DNA of 64,000 nucleotides, taken from NCBI GenBank assembly GCA_037976565.1, contig CP137666.1:51859271-51923270 (forward strand). The letters run 5' to 3'. This DNA comes from Mesocentrotus franciscanus. Lineage: Eukaryota > Echinodermata > Echinoidea > Camarodonta > Strongylocentrotidae. The translations under genes and the position numbers were made by a program. This document shows, piece after piece, positions 1-13,799 of this stretch (the first letter of the stretch is position 1; the number at the start of each line of letters is the position of its first letter). The notes beneath the pieces are model-generated. The model had not been told where the DNA came from. It saw only the letters and a list, made by a program, of their open reading frames with translations, and searched no databases.

Positions 1-1630
<1,630 letters not shown>

Positions 1631-1890
1631 ACTAGGCCTACGCTCTACCTGGTCGTAAATACTTTAGCCTCCCCACCCACTTTGAAAAAGTTCAGCGGGG
1701 CCTGCATGTAAGAGTGGGGTGATGCGGATTCTTTGTCTGCCAGCCCCCAACCTTTTTGCTCATTACGCCACTGCAGCCCACCTGATAAATAAAGGCAATT
1801 CTAACGAAAACATAAGGTGGTCTGTATTATATACAGCCCACCTGATAACAAAATTTATAATGCGCACATAATAATATTATTATCCATCCA

Positions 1891-1962
1891 AACAGTGTTT
1901 ATCGAGAGAAACTGTGTTTATCGATCAGTCGATAAACATAGTTTCTCTCGATAAACAGTGTT
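1891..1962. repeat. Near-perfect hairpin, 34-nt arms
   Basis: Arms 1891-1924 and 1929-1962 are inverted copies (AACAGTGTTTATCGAGAGAA... on the left) with one or two mismatches around a 4-nt loop. The unit TTTATCGA/TCGATAAA also occurs inside each arm. Another partial copy (CTCGATAAACAATG) follows at about 1968. Confidence 0.8.
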
Positions 1963-2148
1963 TTTCGCTCGATAAACAATGTTTATCTGATTTATTGGGC
2001 AAATGGCGCGCACTCGTACTCCAGATCAGAGCCGTATGCACTACTCCACACGTTAGTCAGGTGGAAGTTGGTGAAATTACCGTTACTTGCCTGATAAAAG
2101 CACCATTTTTGGTACAGGGCTTCATTAGGAACTACTGAACGATATTAT

Positions 2149-2442
2149 GGTAGGCCTAGGAGTCCCCGGCAAGAATATTATATAGAGGTGTGGGGCGGGG
2201 GCGTCGCCTCGTACTCCCACAAATAATTTATAAGGTAATATAACATTGAGTTTTTGTTGTACAAACGCCATTTTTGGTACGTACATGCAGGGCTTCATTA
2301 GGACCTGCTGAATGATGTTAGGAGAGGAGCATAACTAACTATGGCGTTTGTACAACAAAAACTCAATGGTATATTACCTTTTAAATTATTTGTGGACTAC
2401 GCCCCACACCCTTATATGATATTCTTGCCGGGGGCTCCTACC
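2149..2442. mobile_element. Fold-back (long inverted repeat) element
   Basis: The outer arms (2149-2197, GGTAGGCCTAGGAGTC...) and inner arms (2217-2271) are inverted copies of 2341-2395 and 2396-2442, giving roughly 100 bp of self-complementary arm around a loop of about 70 bp. The loop contains a sequence also present just outside at 2103-2150 (GGGCTTCATTAGGA). No transposase is present. Confidence 0.75.
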
Positions 2443-3380
2443 CTCATACTCCCTCCCTGCCTTTGCCTCTCCCTCCCTACGTTTTCAGAAAAACGTGGCG
2501 GCCGTACGTGGCCTCCCCAAAACCGTACGGACTAAAAACACGCACGGTGGGTTGTGACAAGTAGCTACAAGTACATGTAGTACAGTGGCACTAAGAAACT
2601 ATGTTCATCAAATCGATGACCTTCACCAGTACTGTCAACAGCGCCATCTACACTCGGAACGCATTTTTTTTTAAAAAGCAATATGACCTGTGCTGTATTC
2701 ATCCGGAGATGGCGACATGTCATGCAATGATAACAGCATGCAACCATTGTGTATATCTGCATCAGATATATCCCCCCTTTTTAAAAACTAGATTTGTCTT
2801 CAGTCTGAAAAATAAGCTCAAATTAAGCTCCCTGATCTTTCAATGATAATGGTTAGCGTAAAACACAAAGGCATATATATATATTTTACGCTAACCATAA
2901 GGCCGCAGAATTTGTCTATTACTTATTTGTTTTTGCTTTCCATTCACCCCCGTGTGTCCCAGATTTATGTCCATGAATGTAATTATGTACAACCCCGATC
3001 CCAGCCCCATCTCCTCTCAGTTTACCCCCATTTCAAATTCATCTCGATGGTAAAGTCAAGTATAATTAAATAGTACATTTTGGAGCAGCGATTAGGCCTA
3101 TTCCAAATTAAATTCACACAGTAACTGTTGAGACGTTTTACATGCTTAAATCAATCAGATTTGTTAGGGTGGTGATATGGTAGTTGTAAATTACCATATT
3201 TCCATAATACCGTCATATACCATCATGCTATAGGAATAACAGCTTGCTCGAGAAAGGATAATCGTCTCACGCCCTTTGCCAAACAAAATATTTGACCGTT
3301 TAACTTCCTCTTTCTTTTTCTTGCTTTTCTTCACCTATTTTAGTAATCCCGTCTCTCCCTCCTACCCATTTCTCCCTTCC
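2443..3380. other. Gene-free stretch with a small perfect hairpin
   Basis: No gene recognised. A 15-nt perfect inverted repeat, ATGGTTAGCGTAAAA at 2849-2863 with its complement at 2884-2898, encloses a TA run. Confidence 0.6.
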
Positions 3381-3492
3381 TCTTCTTCTTCTTCTTCTTC
3401 TTCTTCTTCTTCTTCTTCTTCTTCTTCTTCTTCTTCTTCTTCTTCTTCTTCTTCTTCTTCTTCTTCTTCTTCTTCTTTTTCTTCTTCTTCAT
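3381..3492. repeat. (TTC)n microsatellite
   Basis: About 110 bp of nearly pure TTC/TCT triplets. The long polyserine open frame here is an artefact of the repeat. Confidence 0.97.
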
Positions 3493-4176
3493 TCTCTCAT
3501 GTCTAACTGTCTTTATCTCTTTGAGATCAATTCGTCTTTATTCATTCTCTAATTTAAAAGGAAAAAACAAACCATTTGCAAAGCGACATTATAAAAAGCA
3601 GAATACAATAAAAGGCATGTATTACGTGACATGCTAATTTGAGAAGAGCAAAACGGAATGTCATTAAAAGCCTATCGAGGCTTATAATAGACAAGTTGAT
3701 TGTCCCGAAATTGTCAATATTATTATGGTGTAGAATATGTACATGTAAATATAAATATTATAGTGCGGCGGCGGGAGAACATGGCAAGGAAAACAAAACT
3801 GTTGAGGATAGTACAACATTATCTTTAAAAGTACTGAAGATAGTTACATTGAGCTTTCTCTTGCTTTGAACTATTGGAGAAAAGGGAGAAGAGAAGAAGA
3901 AAGAGGATAAGAAAGAAGAGGAGAACGATGGGGTGCATGGGCTTAAAATGCTGATGATAAAAAGAGTATAATTGATAATGATTAAGTTACAATCACATTA
4001 ATAGCTCCATCGGCTTGTGATACGACCGTATAGCAATCAATAGAATTAACACTAATGTAATCAATATGAATATCCGTATTTCAAGACCAATAATGTCTTT
4101 TATACAACACCTACGTAGATCCTTGTCATTTGATTGGAGGATTGTTGGTCACATGATATTCAATAAATAATATTAT
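3493..4176. other. Gene-free stretch
   Basis: AT-rich, with a purine-rich patch (3875-3930). No coding, RNA or mobile feature recognised. Confidence 0.5.
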
Positions 4177-4251
4177 ATACCTCACTTTAGAAATCTAGCC
4201 ATCTGATTGGTCGAAATTGGAGTCGTGATTTCAAGCCATGCCCCACTCACA
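4177..4251. repeat. 75-bp block repeated at 49966-50040
   Basis: The block beginning 'TATACCTCACTTTAGAAATC' and ending 'GCCATGCCCCACTCACA' recurs almost unchanged at 49966-50040. After it, both loci contain a 'CGCCTCGGGGTGA(A/T)' word, so both are probably parts of the same dispersed element. Confidence 0.8.
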
Positions 4252-4317
4252 AGCGCGCCTCGGGGTGAATGCACGACCGTGCATTTTTGGTTATATTCGC
4301 CGTGCATTTTTGGTTAT

Positions 4318-5286
4318 TAGCGAGCTTTCGATTTAGGCACCCGACGTGGGCTACGACGCGTGACGTCATATTTATCAACTGCGCATGTGCGAGCTTCTGG
4401 GCCCACGTTCCCTTCCAAATCACACGACGGGAGTCGGGGGCAATTTCCGTGAATCCCGTCGTCGTGAAAACGGCAACGTGGGTGCAGTTTCATCGGTATC
4501 TCTGTTGTTATCATTCTATCATTTTTTCTTTCTGTCTTAATTTCCTTATGTTTTTCTTTGTTTCTTCCTTCTATCACTTTCTCTTATGTTAGTCTTTGTT
4601 TTTATCATTCTATCACATTCTCTTTCCTTATGTTATTCTTTGTTTCTTCCTTCTATCACCTTCTCTAATGTTATTCTATGTTTTGAACATTCTATCACTT
4701 TCTCTTTCTGTCTTTCCTTATGTTATTCTTTGTTTCTTCCTTCTATCACCTTCTCTTATGTTATTCTTTATTTTTATCATTCTATCACTTTCTCCTTCTG
4801 TCTTTCCTTATTTTATTCTTTGTTTCTTCCTTCTATCACCTTATCTAATGTTATTCTATGTTTTTATCATTCTATCACTTTGTCTTTCTGTCTTTCCTTA
4901 TGTTATTCCTTGTTTCTTCCTTCTATTACCTTCTCTTATGTTATTTTTTTGTTTTTATCATTCTATCACTTTCTCTTTCTGTCTTTCCTTATGTTATTCC
5001 TTGTTTCTTCCTTCTATCACCTTCGCTTATGTTATTCTTTATTTTTATTATTCTATCTCTTTCTCTCATCCTAATGTTATTCTTCGTATCAGATTTTCGC
5101 GCACTGTGAATTTAGTACCTGACTTAGTCACCTGATCTCAAAAATTGGTCACGTGACCGACGAAAGCCCCGTCGTGAAAAACTCGAAAGCACTTCCGCGA
5201 AGGGAACGGACGTGAGCTGCGCAACGTCTCCACGCTCCAGTAACTCGTAGTAGCCCACGTCGGGTGCCTAAATCGAAAGCTCGCTA
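4318..5286. mobile_element. TIR element carrying a 90-bp minisatellite
   Basis: Ends 4318-4354 (TAGCGAGCTTTCGATTTAGG...) and 5250-5286 are inverted repeats of 37 bp, essentially perfect. TTAT flanks both sides, a possible target duplication. The interior (about 4500-5080) is a pyrimidine-rich minisatellite of about 90 bp per unit (ATTCTATCACTTTCTCTTTC... repeated near 4687, 4777, 4867 and 4958). The long hydrophobic open frames here are produced by this repeat. No transposase is present. Confidence 0.82.
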
Positions 5287-5454
5287 TTATGCAGACTGCG
5301 ACGCGTACGTACCTCTCTGTCCTGCACGTATCCCATTGTTATTAGCTGCATGCGCGCATCTGACGCGAAGGCAATCTGAATGATTGTAATCGAGAAGGCC
5401 TGACTCCAACTTTAATTTATCTTTAATATAAGGAGCAAAGCATAATTTGTTGAA

Positions 5455-5615
5455 AGATGTTGTATAAAACAAATAATGAATGTTTTCATTCGTTCAATAG
5501 TGCAAATATGTTCATTCGTTGAAAGATTAACGTTAATTCTATATTCAACTCATGATAATATTCGCACTATTGAACTCATAAGCATTCATTATTTGTATAA
5601 TATAAACATACAATG
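5455..5615. repeat. Fold-back hairpin repeat
   Basis: The left arm ACAAATAATGAATGTTTTCA through TTCAATAGTGCAAATAT is inverted at about 5550-5612 (GCACTATTGAACTCATAAGC... ATTATTTGT). Arms are about 50 bp, imperfect, with a loop of about 50 bp. Probably a MITE-like hairpin. Confidence 0.65.
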
Positions 5616-6395
5616 GTGTCAGATATAGGCCCAAGACCGAAGCACCTATATAATATTATGAGAAAATTGATTTGAGAAAATTTGCGGTATATATAAGACT
5701 TTGTGTAATATCTAACGCAGTTCGGGTTCAGTAGTATACAAAGTGCGGAAAATATGAGGAAGTTCTGTCCTGCAATCCATGCATGAACAAAAGAAAATAT
5801 TTATAAAGGGAAGGGGAACCGAAAGTCCCTAATTAAACATTGACCCCCGAAAAAGGGGAACCTGGGACAAACATATTATTTTGAAAGCTTTCAAGGTGAA
5901 TGGCCAACGACAATGTACCCGAAACCCATGCACACAATATAGGTATCATAATTATAAAGGATCATGACAAATTGCCCATTTAAAACCCCCTCCCCTGGAG
6001 CCTCTGATGTGTGTTTGTGTACGTTTCCATGCCTACCAAGTAAACACTCCAAGGTATGAAATTTATTTCACTTTTGTGATCAAGAGCTATTAATATTTCC
6101 CCCTCTTTTCAGGACAGATATGTTTAATGATGGGTTGTACAGATGTAACTCTTGTTTTCTTCATGATGCGTGCACGTGTGAGAAATTATTGATTTCTTTG
6201 TGAGAATGATGAGAAAGGGTTTCCCCTCTGAACGAAAATTTGGCATGAAGCAAAGAATAACAATTAACTTCAACAGACCGATGGGAATATTGATGATTTC
6301 AAGACCAACGCGTATAACAAATATTACCTTGCATCAATTTCTAAACTTTTATCATCGTTAATAGACCCCATGCTTTCTCTCTCTCTCTCTCTCCG

Positions 6396-6427
<32 letters not shown>

Positions 6428-9400
6428 ATTATGCCGAACCTGAGACCTAATCTATAACCAAAGTGGAACCCTAACCCTAAAATGCCCGGAACATCTTTTA
6501 TTGTCGCTGGATCTTAATAATATAGGAGCACCTATACATCAACTAAATCTGTGCAAGTAGTCGAAGAGGGCGAGCAAAATAATATATAGTATCTATGGTG
6601 ACAGCGGCCAGTATCCATGGTAAACAAGATTGTATGTTTGCATCACATAAGTATTAAATTATTCGTCTTTGAGGCAACGTCAGGCAAGATATGAAACAAA
6701 ATATATGACATTATGAAGGTATAAAAAATATGGATAAATTCGTACGATTCGACATCTTGCTTTATTAGGTCGAACGATTATGTATATGCTGACCAACACT
6801 ATATTATTTAAGATGAAAATCTTATAATAGTGCACTACATCATGACAATCGGGGCTGATTTTAACGTGTACTAATTTTCCCAATGTTATAATACTTTTCA
6901 TTTTTATGTTTGGAATTCAATGCTAATGTTTATACATGACTATTATTCTGAATTCCAAATATCATGATCAGTTCTTTGAGCTTCGTCTTCCCTCTGGCAA
7001 ACAATAATATTCAGCGTATTGCTATATCAGTAAGAAAATTCAGGACGCAAAATTCGTCTATTTTCAACACGATCGCAACTACATTCCAAAAGTCAATTTT
7101 AGGCAATTTTAGTAGCCTTCTGCGTCAACTATTTTGTGCGAACATGATATAACGACGTAATCCCGAACATGATTTCTACAGAATGATATACACTATGATA
7201 TTGAATTTTGATATTGATTTTTCAAAAGTAGTTGCGATCGTGTTTTTCATGATTGTGATGCATTTAAAATGCAGCTTTATTTGGTTCATTAATTCAAGTT
7301 TAGTTTGCTTACTGCTTGCAGGGGCTCCCTGCTCTTCGAGACACGGGTATATCAACTTCTGCTATTATCTTGAGAGCTCTATAATGAAGTTACTCTAGCT
7401 GGCTATAATATTATACTGGTATTCAGACACTAAACTCATTCGCCTTATTACAATAAAATCATTTTCGTGAAGTGGCTTGAAGGGCTCTTAATTGAATAAT
7501 ATCTCCGTTCACAAAATTAATTGTGTTAGATGCAAACATCGAAACTATATATAGGCCTGCCATATTTCATTGAAATATTAGTGAGAATTAATCACTGACA
7601 TGCAGTCTCTATAGCATGACACCCGCCTGTTATTAGGAGCGGTCCTCTACACATATTATATAAGGAAGTTTTTTGTTTTTTCTAAGTGGAAATAAAAGCT
7701 ATTAAATTGTACAAATATATATATCTATCAATCTTTGATCACCATCTCTGAAAGTTAAAAGCAAAATGATGTTATAAAGTGTGTTAAAATAAAAGTAGTA
7801 ATCAGCTGATAGGACTTTGTCTTTTTCTTTCCAATTTTAAGGTACTATGTCCCATTTGCAGGTCAAACAAAATGAACAGGTTAAATTCCAACGCATTTGA
7901 AAGACAATACTTATTTAGAACTTCCCTCAAAACGAAAGGGTTTGAAAATGGCTTTTGTGGGAAAATAACGACCATTAGTTGTCGAATCGACATAATTGAT
8001 TGCAATCACCTAAGTAATAGTCTGATTTTCAGACCCTTGTACCGAATGGTCGTACGTTTTGTGCTGCACAAAGATTCAATCAGTTTAATTTTGGCCATTA
8101 CAAGTAGTGGGTTATTGTTGTAGACAAAATGCTCATGTACCTGTTACAGCTCATTTTATGCATTTTATTACCAAAGAAAAAAAATGTCAGTCAGTCACTC
8201 AATATAGTGTCTGACAGGGAAGTCTAGAAAGTAAACGGGTTTCCTTGCATAATTTGAATACTAGGACACTGCTAACGTTTAAATTTCACAGATGGGACAT
8301 ACAAACATGACATATTCATAATTCCTGCAAATTTCTATACAGAACTTGATGTTGGCTGCAAAAGGGAAATAGTATCTTAAGAGGCCTATGGATTGATTCG
8401 AGTGGGGGCACTTATCCGAATTGTTTGTTTGTTTTGATGATCATTTTCCACACTCAAAATGGATAAAATTAAAAGTAACGGTACCCTAGTTTCGGTTTGC
8501 CCATACAAGGGTCGTATATCCTGTTTTATCTAGGTACCATATACAGACAGTGTCACATTGAAGAGACTGTACATGCAGGCCTAGAGTGAAAGAAATTGCA
8601 TTCCACAAGATCGAACATCCACGGGAACGAAATTCCTCACAGTATAACATTTCAATCTCCAAATAGGCCTCCAAACTACTTAATGAAGAACAGTCATTCG
8701 GGCTGAAGTGAGTTTTGTCGTGATCAGAAACGAAATGGAACAAAATATAAGAGCTGAAGAGTGTGGTATAAATCTGGTGGATTGCACATGCAGCTCCCAT
8801 AGTTGCACAATAAAAAAACAGCAATAATCTTCAGTGTAGAGGAGTCTCATAATTATATCGAATGAACGTTAAAACCAATATACACCATTCGTAAAAGAGT
8901 ATATATAAGGTGTAAATAATCTGGTGTAGTGTATTACACCTGTGACGTGGTAGAATTTGTTTGAATATTTTTTAAAAACAAAACATACGACGGTAAATGT
9001 CTCTTCAACAGGCATGTTTAATGCCTTTTGTAACCTATACTATAGGACTGAATCATTTTTGATGCATACATATATCAAAATTTAATATAGATCACGAAAC
9101 TTGAAATATAGATAAACAACAAAGATTAGTACAAAAGTGGAGAGATCGTTGACTTGAAATTTTGATGATGGCTAATCAAGTTATAATGAAATGAAAAAAT
9201 ATTGTCTTTCATTTTCAATTGGTGGAGAAATTTTCAATGTCGTATGTTATAATTCTTAATGAACATTGCTATCATACAAACCGATCGGAACTATTATCCA
9301 AACAATGCCAAAAATAAATTGTTTGTAAATGAATGTGGCCTCTATACGTTCATGCAATTATTATTTTGTCTACATGCAGTTTTCAACATTTAAATTGCGA

Positions 9401-9567
9401 GTGTTTTTTTTTCTTTTCATTTTTCGATTGTTATTGTTTTGTTGGTTTTGCTTCTTGGGGCAGTAAAGTGTTCTAATCTATTTACAATTTTAACAAAATG
9501 TTTTATTCTATCAGTATCAGTTTGACTTGGACTAGCATTCAGCGCTAATGAGTGTCTTAATAGCATT
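5616..9567. other. Gene-free AT-rich stretch
   Basis: No coding exon, RNA gene or mobile element recognised in this 4-kb stretch apart from a CT microsatellite (6374-6425). Open frames here are short and lack recognisable motifs. Confidence 0.5.
6374..6425. repeat. (CT)n microsatellite
   Basis: CT dinucleotides interrupted once by CCGAGT. Confidence 0.95.
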
Positions 9568-9575
9568 ATTGTTAC

Positions 9576-10224
9576 CAGGGGCGGCGATTTCTTTTCATGA
9601 CCGGGGGGGGGGGCGAAATGCGAGGGACGAGGGAGCATAGTGAACTAGAGGGGCGAAGGTGATGGAAGTGACTAACCCCTCACAGGTTTTTGAAGTTTTG
9701 TTGTATACAAAATTACATTCCTTAGCAAAACTATAGTATAAAAACAAGCAATATACTTTTTTCACACTTCACTTTTACTTTGTCGGTAATTAGTGTGCAG
9801 TCCGAAGGGTTTTTATATTTAGTAGGTAAATTTTAGTCCCGGATTTTAGTCAGTAGTTAAAGTAGGAAGCAGCACTGATCTATTTCTATACTCTTAATCT
9901 TGTAAACATACAGTGTAAACTGTGCTTACGTGATACCAACGGAATACAGATTTTCTACAATATTTACTTGTACATTTTGAATGATATTATGCGAGGGAGC
10001 GTAGCGACCGAGCGAGAAGATTTTTGCATTTGTATTAGTCTAAACGCTGCATTCTTGGGCCCTCCAGAGCCTAAAAATGTGTTGCAAGTCTTAAGTCATT
10101 ATTTGCTATACATTTTTTGTGTGCATTTTTTCAAATTTTCGGGGGACGATCCCCAAAAATTGAAGGGGGACGTGTCCCCCCGTCCCCCCGTCCCCCGTCC
10201 CCGGGCCCGGAATCGCCGCCCCTG
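9576..10224. mobile_element. Non-autonomous hAT-like DNA transposon
   Basis: Begins CAGGGGCGGCGATTTC and ends with the inverse, AATCGCCGCCCCTG. It is flanked by ATTGTTAC (9568-9575) and ATTGTTAT (10225-10232), an 8-bp target duplication with one change. CAGGGGCGG-type ends and 8-bp duplications are characteristic of hAT elements. The interior has G/C runs and no transposase frame. Confidence 0.85.
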
Positions 10225-10465
10225 ATTGTTATTTTCATTCAGGAAAAAAAAACAAGGTAATCTTTTTCAAAGCTAAGAGAACAGCCTGTTTCACAACCTT
10301 GTTATCAATAACAAGTTATTATAATAATTGTTAAAAAGCTACTGAAATCACTGTATTTTAATTGCTGAGAGCACCTTTATATTGAATATAATTTTAGCCT
10401 TTGTTATTGATAAGAAGTTTTGTCACACATGGCGCTGCTTTAAAAGAGAGCATTGTGTATACATA

Positions 10466-11206
10466 CACTGCAAATTCGTTGTGTAACGACTTTACACAAC
10501 ATTGGGTGGTTCACTCCTTACACAGGGGTTGTGTTAAGTTGTGTAAAAAAAAATTAGACAATTTTACACAACGAATTTGCATGAATTTGTTGTGTAATTT
10601 TTTTTTACACAACTTAAAGGTAATGCAAAGTTTTGGGAAATTTTGAAATTGGATGGATAGTAATTCTATAAATTGTTGATATATTTGCCTTATTTGGATG
10701 CCCCTGTGGATGCATTATAAGCACACACAAAATTTAGCCCCTAAAACACTTCTGCTTTCAAGCAAATTGAATAATCAGAATTTACCGGTGCTCCCGGTAA
10801 ATTTCAAATATTTCAAATAGCGCCTAATGCCATTCCATGATAGCTGCGACCATGAAAATCTCAGCATATCCAGTTCCGATATATAACTTCAAAACGGAAT
10901 AGCGAATCGGTCGATTGTAGGCAAGAAACATTGTTTTTAAGCTAAAGTAATATCAGTCTTGAGAGGGCGCTATACAACATCAAGAGTTTATTATTAACAA
11001 TTTCATCACTTTACACTCGAATTCAACCGCGACAACGATCATTGAATATTTTAAAATCGCATATGCTTCCAAAATGTTCATTTGAACCAAATTCATGACC
11101 CCATACCAAAACTTTGTAATACCTTTAACACAACCCCTGTGTAAGGAGTGAACCATCCAATGTTGTGTAAAGTCGTTACACAACGTTAAACAACGAATTT
11201 GCAGTG
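10466..11206. mobile_element. MITE with TGTGTAA-rich ends, host of a nested MITE
   Basis: Ends CACTGCAAATTCGTTGTGTA and the inverse TTAAACAACGAATTTGCAGTG are flanked by TA on both sides (10464-10465, 11207-11208). The arms also share, inverted, the block containing 'GGTTCACTCCTTACACAGGG'. The element is split by a TTAA MITE at 10614-11128, so the original element was only about 230 bp. Both TA target use and palindromic structure fit a mariner-like MITE. Confidence 0.82.
10614..11128. mobile_element. TTAA-flanked MITE (family also at 31494), nested
   Basis: Runs TTAAAGGTAATGCAAAGTTT ... AACTTTGTAATACCTTTAA with TTAA at both ends, inserted in the middle of the 10466-11206 MITE. A related copy in opposite orientation lies at 31494-32003. 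TTAA targets suggest mobilisation by a piggyBac-type transposase; no transposase is encoded. Confidence 0.85.
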
Positions 11207-11208
11207 TA

Positions 11209-12410
11209 CAAAGGAAATTAATGTAGAATGGTAAAATACAACTATATTAATAAGTAACAGCAACATCAAGATGGAATTAATTTATGATGTCATTATAATG
11301 TAACTCAGTTATAGTAGTCACAGTAAACGAGGATACGGGAATGATTATGATTCACATCGTTTCTTGTTGTTACATTTAATTACTTGAGGATCCTTGGAGT
11401 AAATAAAGCCCCAAATCTTAATCAAAGTTACGTATAATGTACAAATTGGACACCAATCGGCAGGGGAATTTATCTTTACAACTCTAAAGGAGTTATCATA
11501 TCGCTGATAATTGTATTTGTTTGATAATAATAATGTCATATTACTTGTAATCCTTAATATTACGTACATTTAGCGGCAATAATTATATAATTATTTCAGA
11601 AGCCTTACCAGAATTCAAGATTCTTTCCTTAGTTCCATGATTTGCCTCCTGCAAGATAAAGTGTCCACTTGACTTGTATATAATTTCCGTCCGCCCCCAA
11701 TCATACCCCCAACAATTGTTGACAGAAAGCACCCTGTGAGTGAATGTTCATTATGATGAGTAGCCCTGGAGCATGCATCCAAAACCAGTCCAAAACATAG
11801 TGCAGGGGGTGTCACCGACTACCGATATTTTCTTGTTTCAATTTGTAAACAGGACAACAGGAGAGCCTTATATTTCGTTCGAACTGCAGTTTTTTATTCC
11901 GAACTGCCTCGAGATGACTTGGCGCTGGCAGGGGCGTGACGTAAATAACGTCATTTAGGATGATGCATCATGGAGATGGGGGCTTACCCAGAAAGTTATT
12001 GCGAACTTACAAGGCCACTGATGGGGGGGGGGGGCGGGGGTGGAGGTCAGGATGGGTTATAATCGTCTTCTTTCCTCGTGCTCTTCAATTTCTCACTTTA
12101 CCTTTTTCCCCTCCCTCCTTTTCTATTCTTTTTTATCTCTCTTTTTTTCTTCTTTTTTGCCATTCGATTAGAGGCACGTGCCATTTGCCTCCGAAACTAG
12201 GTCAATATGACTTGGTGTTATAGTATTATTTCATATGTATTACCAAGATGGTTAAGATATTCGTCGATGTTGCTCTAATTACGTGATAATTATGTTTCCA
12301 CATGACCACGAGCGTAAATCCGGGGGTGCAGTGGTTACATAACCCCTTCTGTTGGGAGAGGAGAATGGCCTGTACAAACACACCCTCTACTTTTCAATGA
12401 AACAAATAAG
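11209..12410. other. Gene-free stretch
   Basis: Nothing recognised beyond a poly-G run near 12023 and a pyrimidine-rich patch at about 12060-12160. Confidence 0.5.
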
Positions 12411-12900
12411 ATCAAGATTCAAGATTCAAGATTTATTTATTTCTTTCCACTGACATGAAAACAATACATTCATGCACAGTAACAACAAGTTCATCGTCAA
12501 CAAGAATAAATTCATGAACAATAACAAGAAAGTTATAAAGACATTGAAAATGTGGAAAAGAGGTGGTCTGTAAAAAAGCACAGCTTGTTGAACACAGATC
12601 ACCTTTACAAGAACAACAACAAAAAAGATTTAAAAAGAAGCAGATTAATAATAAAATAAAATAGAATAGAAATAGAAATAGAAATGATAGATCAACTGTT
12701 AAATAATTTAAAATGTCACTTCAAGGTAGAAAGACCATAAGCATTAAGAGGCACTTGTAATGTTTCATATAATGTAATTTAAAAGATGCCCCGACAGCAT
12801 AGATAGTAAACTAAGTGACGTTCATTTAAAGCCCCTCTGCAGTCTGCACTAGTTTGGCCAGGAGGGATTAAAGGGATCTGCGTAATCACTGACAGGTGGT
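12411..12900 (-). mobile_element. Probable 3' end of a non-LTR retroelement, minus strand
   Basis: On the minus strand the sequence ends in repeats of TTGAATC (plus strand: ATCAAGATTCAAGATTCAAG followed by ATTTATTTATTTC). Such short tandem tails mark the 3' ends of many non-LTR elements. The body upstream on that strand carries no recognisable coding sequence. The left limit is approximate. Confidence 0.4.
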
Positions 12901-13009
12901 TATCTCATCAACAGACTCAGCTCTCAATTAACATAAGAAAAAGAGGATCATGGGGGACCAACGGGCACCGCTAGCCTTGGGCATCTTTTTCTATATAGAG
13001 GGAGCAAGT

Positions 13010-13250
13010 CAGTGGCGGATCCAGGGGCGGGGCCCGGGCCCTCCCTAGAAAAACAGGTAAAAACACCCTTAAAAAAAAATTCAATTCGGAGGCACAAAAA
13101 AAAAAAATTGTGCTCCCTACCCCACTAAGCGAAAAATCGACCGGTACGATTTTACAATTTGATTTTCGGAGGCAAAACAAAAAAAATGTTGCTCACTGCC
13201 CCCCACTGAGCGGAAAATCGGCCGGCACGGTTTTCAAATTTTCGCATGAA
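13010..13250. mobile_element. hAT-like repeat fragment (CAGTGGCGGATCCAGGGG type)
   Basis: Starts with CAGTGGCGGATCCAGGGGC, a typical hAT-like terminus. Two tandem-like blocks of about 90 bp follow, each with an A-rich run, 'GTGCTC(C/A)CT(A/G)CC', 'ACTGAGCG(G/A)AAAATCG' and 'CCGGC/TACG'. No matching right terminus or duplication was found. Confidence 0.6.
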
Positions 13251-13604
13251 GTGGGCCCCTTTTTCGGTGGGGCTTTAAAGGGATGAGAATGAGTCGAAAT
13301 CAAATAAGATCGCAGTCATTATTTTGTGTCCGACAGTCAGCCGCTATATGTGTTGACTTTCACAATGAACACGGTCTGTAGTGAAACAGAAAGAAGAAGG
13401 ATACTCTTGATTAGAATTACAATATTACATAACCCTCTAAAAATGGGTCCTGTAAACCCTCTATAACAGGGGGCACCTAAAAAGATGAATTTAAAAATCC
13501 AGACAGATTATAGGTCTACCGTCTAGTTGTGTGCGTGGAAACGAAAAGCGCTCTGTATGCTTTAGCGGCCAAGGCTTGATTGTACCTCTTCCGCCCTCGA
13601 GGCC

Positions 13605-13790
13605 CATTGGCGGATCCAGGGGGCACAGGGAACATGTGCCCCCTGGCCAAAAAAGAAAAAAAGTGCTCACTACCCTCCCCCACCCTACTGAGCGAATTTT
13701 CGGCCGGCGCGATTTTCTAATTTTTCAATTTTCGGGTGCAAAAGAAAAAAAAAAGTGCTCACTACTCCCCCAAATTTGTTGGCTTTTGAA
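13605..13790. mobile_element. Second hAT-like repeat fragment of the same family
   Basis: Contains TTGGCGGATCCAGGGGGCA followed by A-rich/'GTGCTCACTACCC' blocks and 'GAGCGAATTTTCGGCCGGCG', matching the fragment at 13010. Partial; the right end is not found. Confidence 0.55.
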
Positions 13791-13799
13791 TGGTTGAGA

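Noticed and set aside
3276..3506. Open frame with a long serine run
   Set aside because: Produced entirely by the TTC microsatellite; no flanking exon signals.
4586..5135. Overlapping hydrophobic open frames resembling a membrane protein
   Set aside because: They arise from a 90-bp pyrimidine-rich minisatellite inside a TIR element and are open in several frames at once.
8486..8824. 112-codon minus-strand open frame
   Set aside because: No recognisable motif, weak start context and no supporting neighbouring exons.
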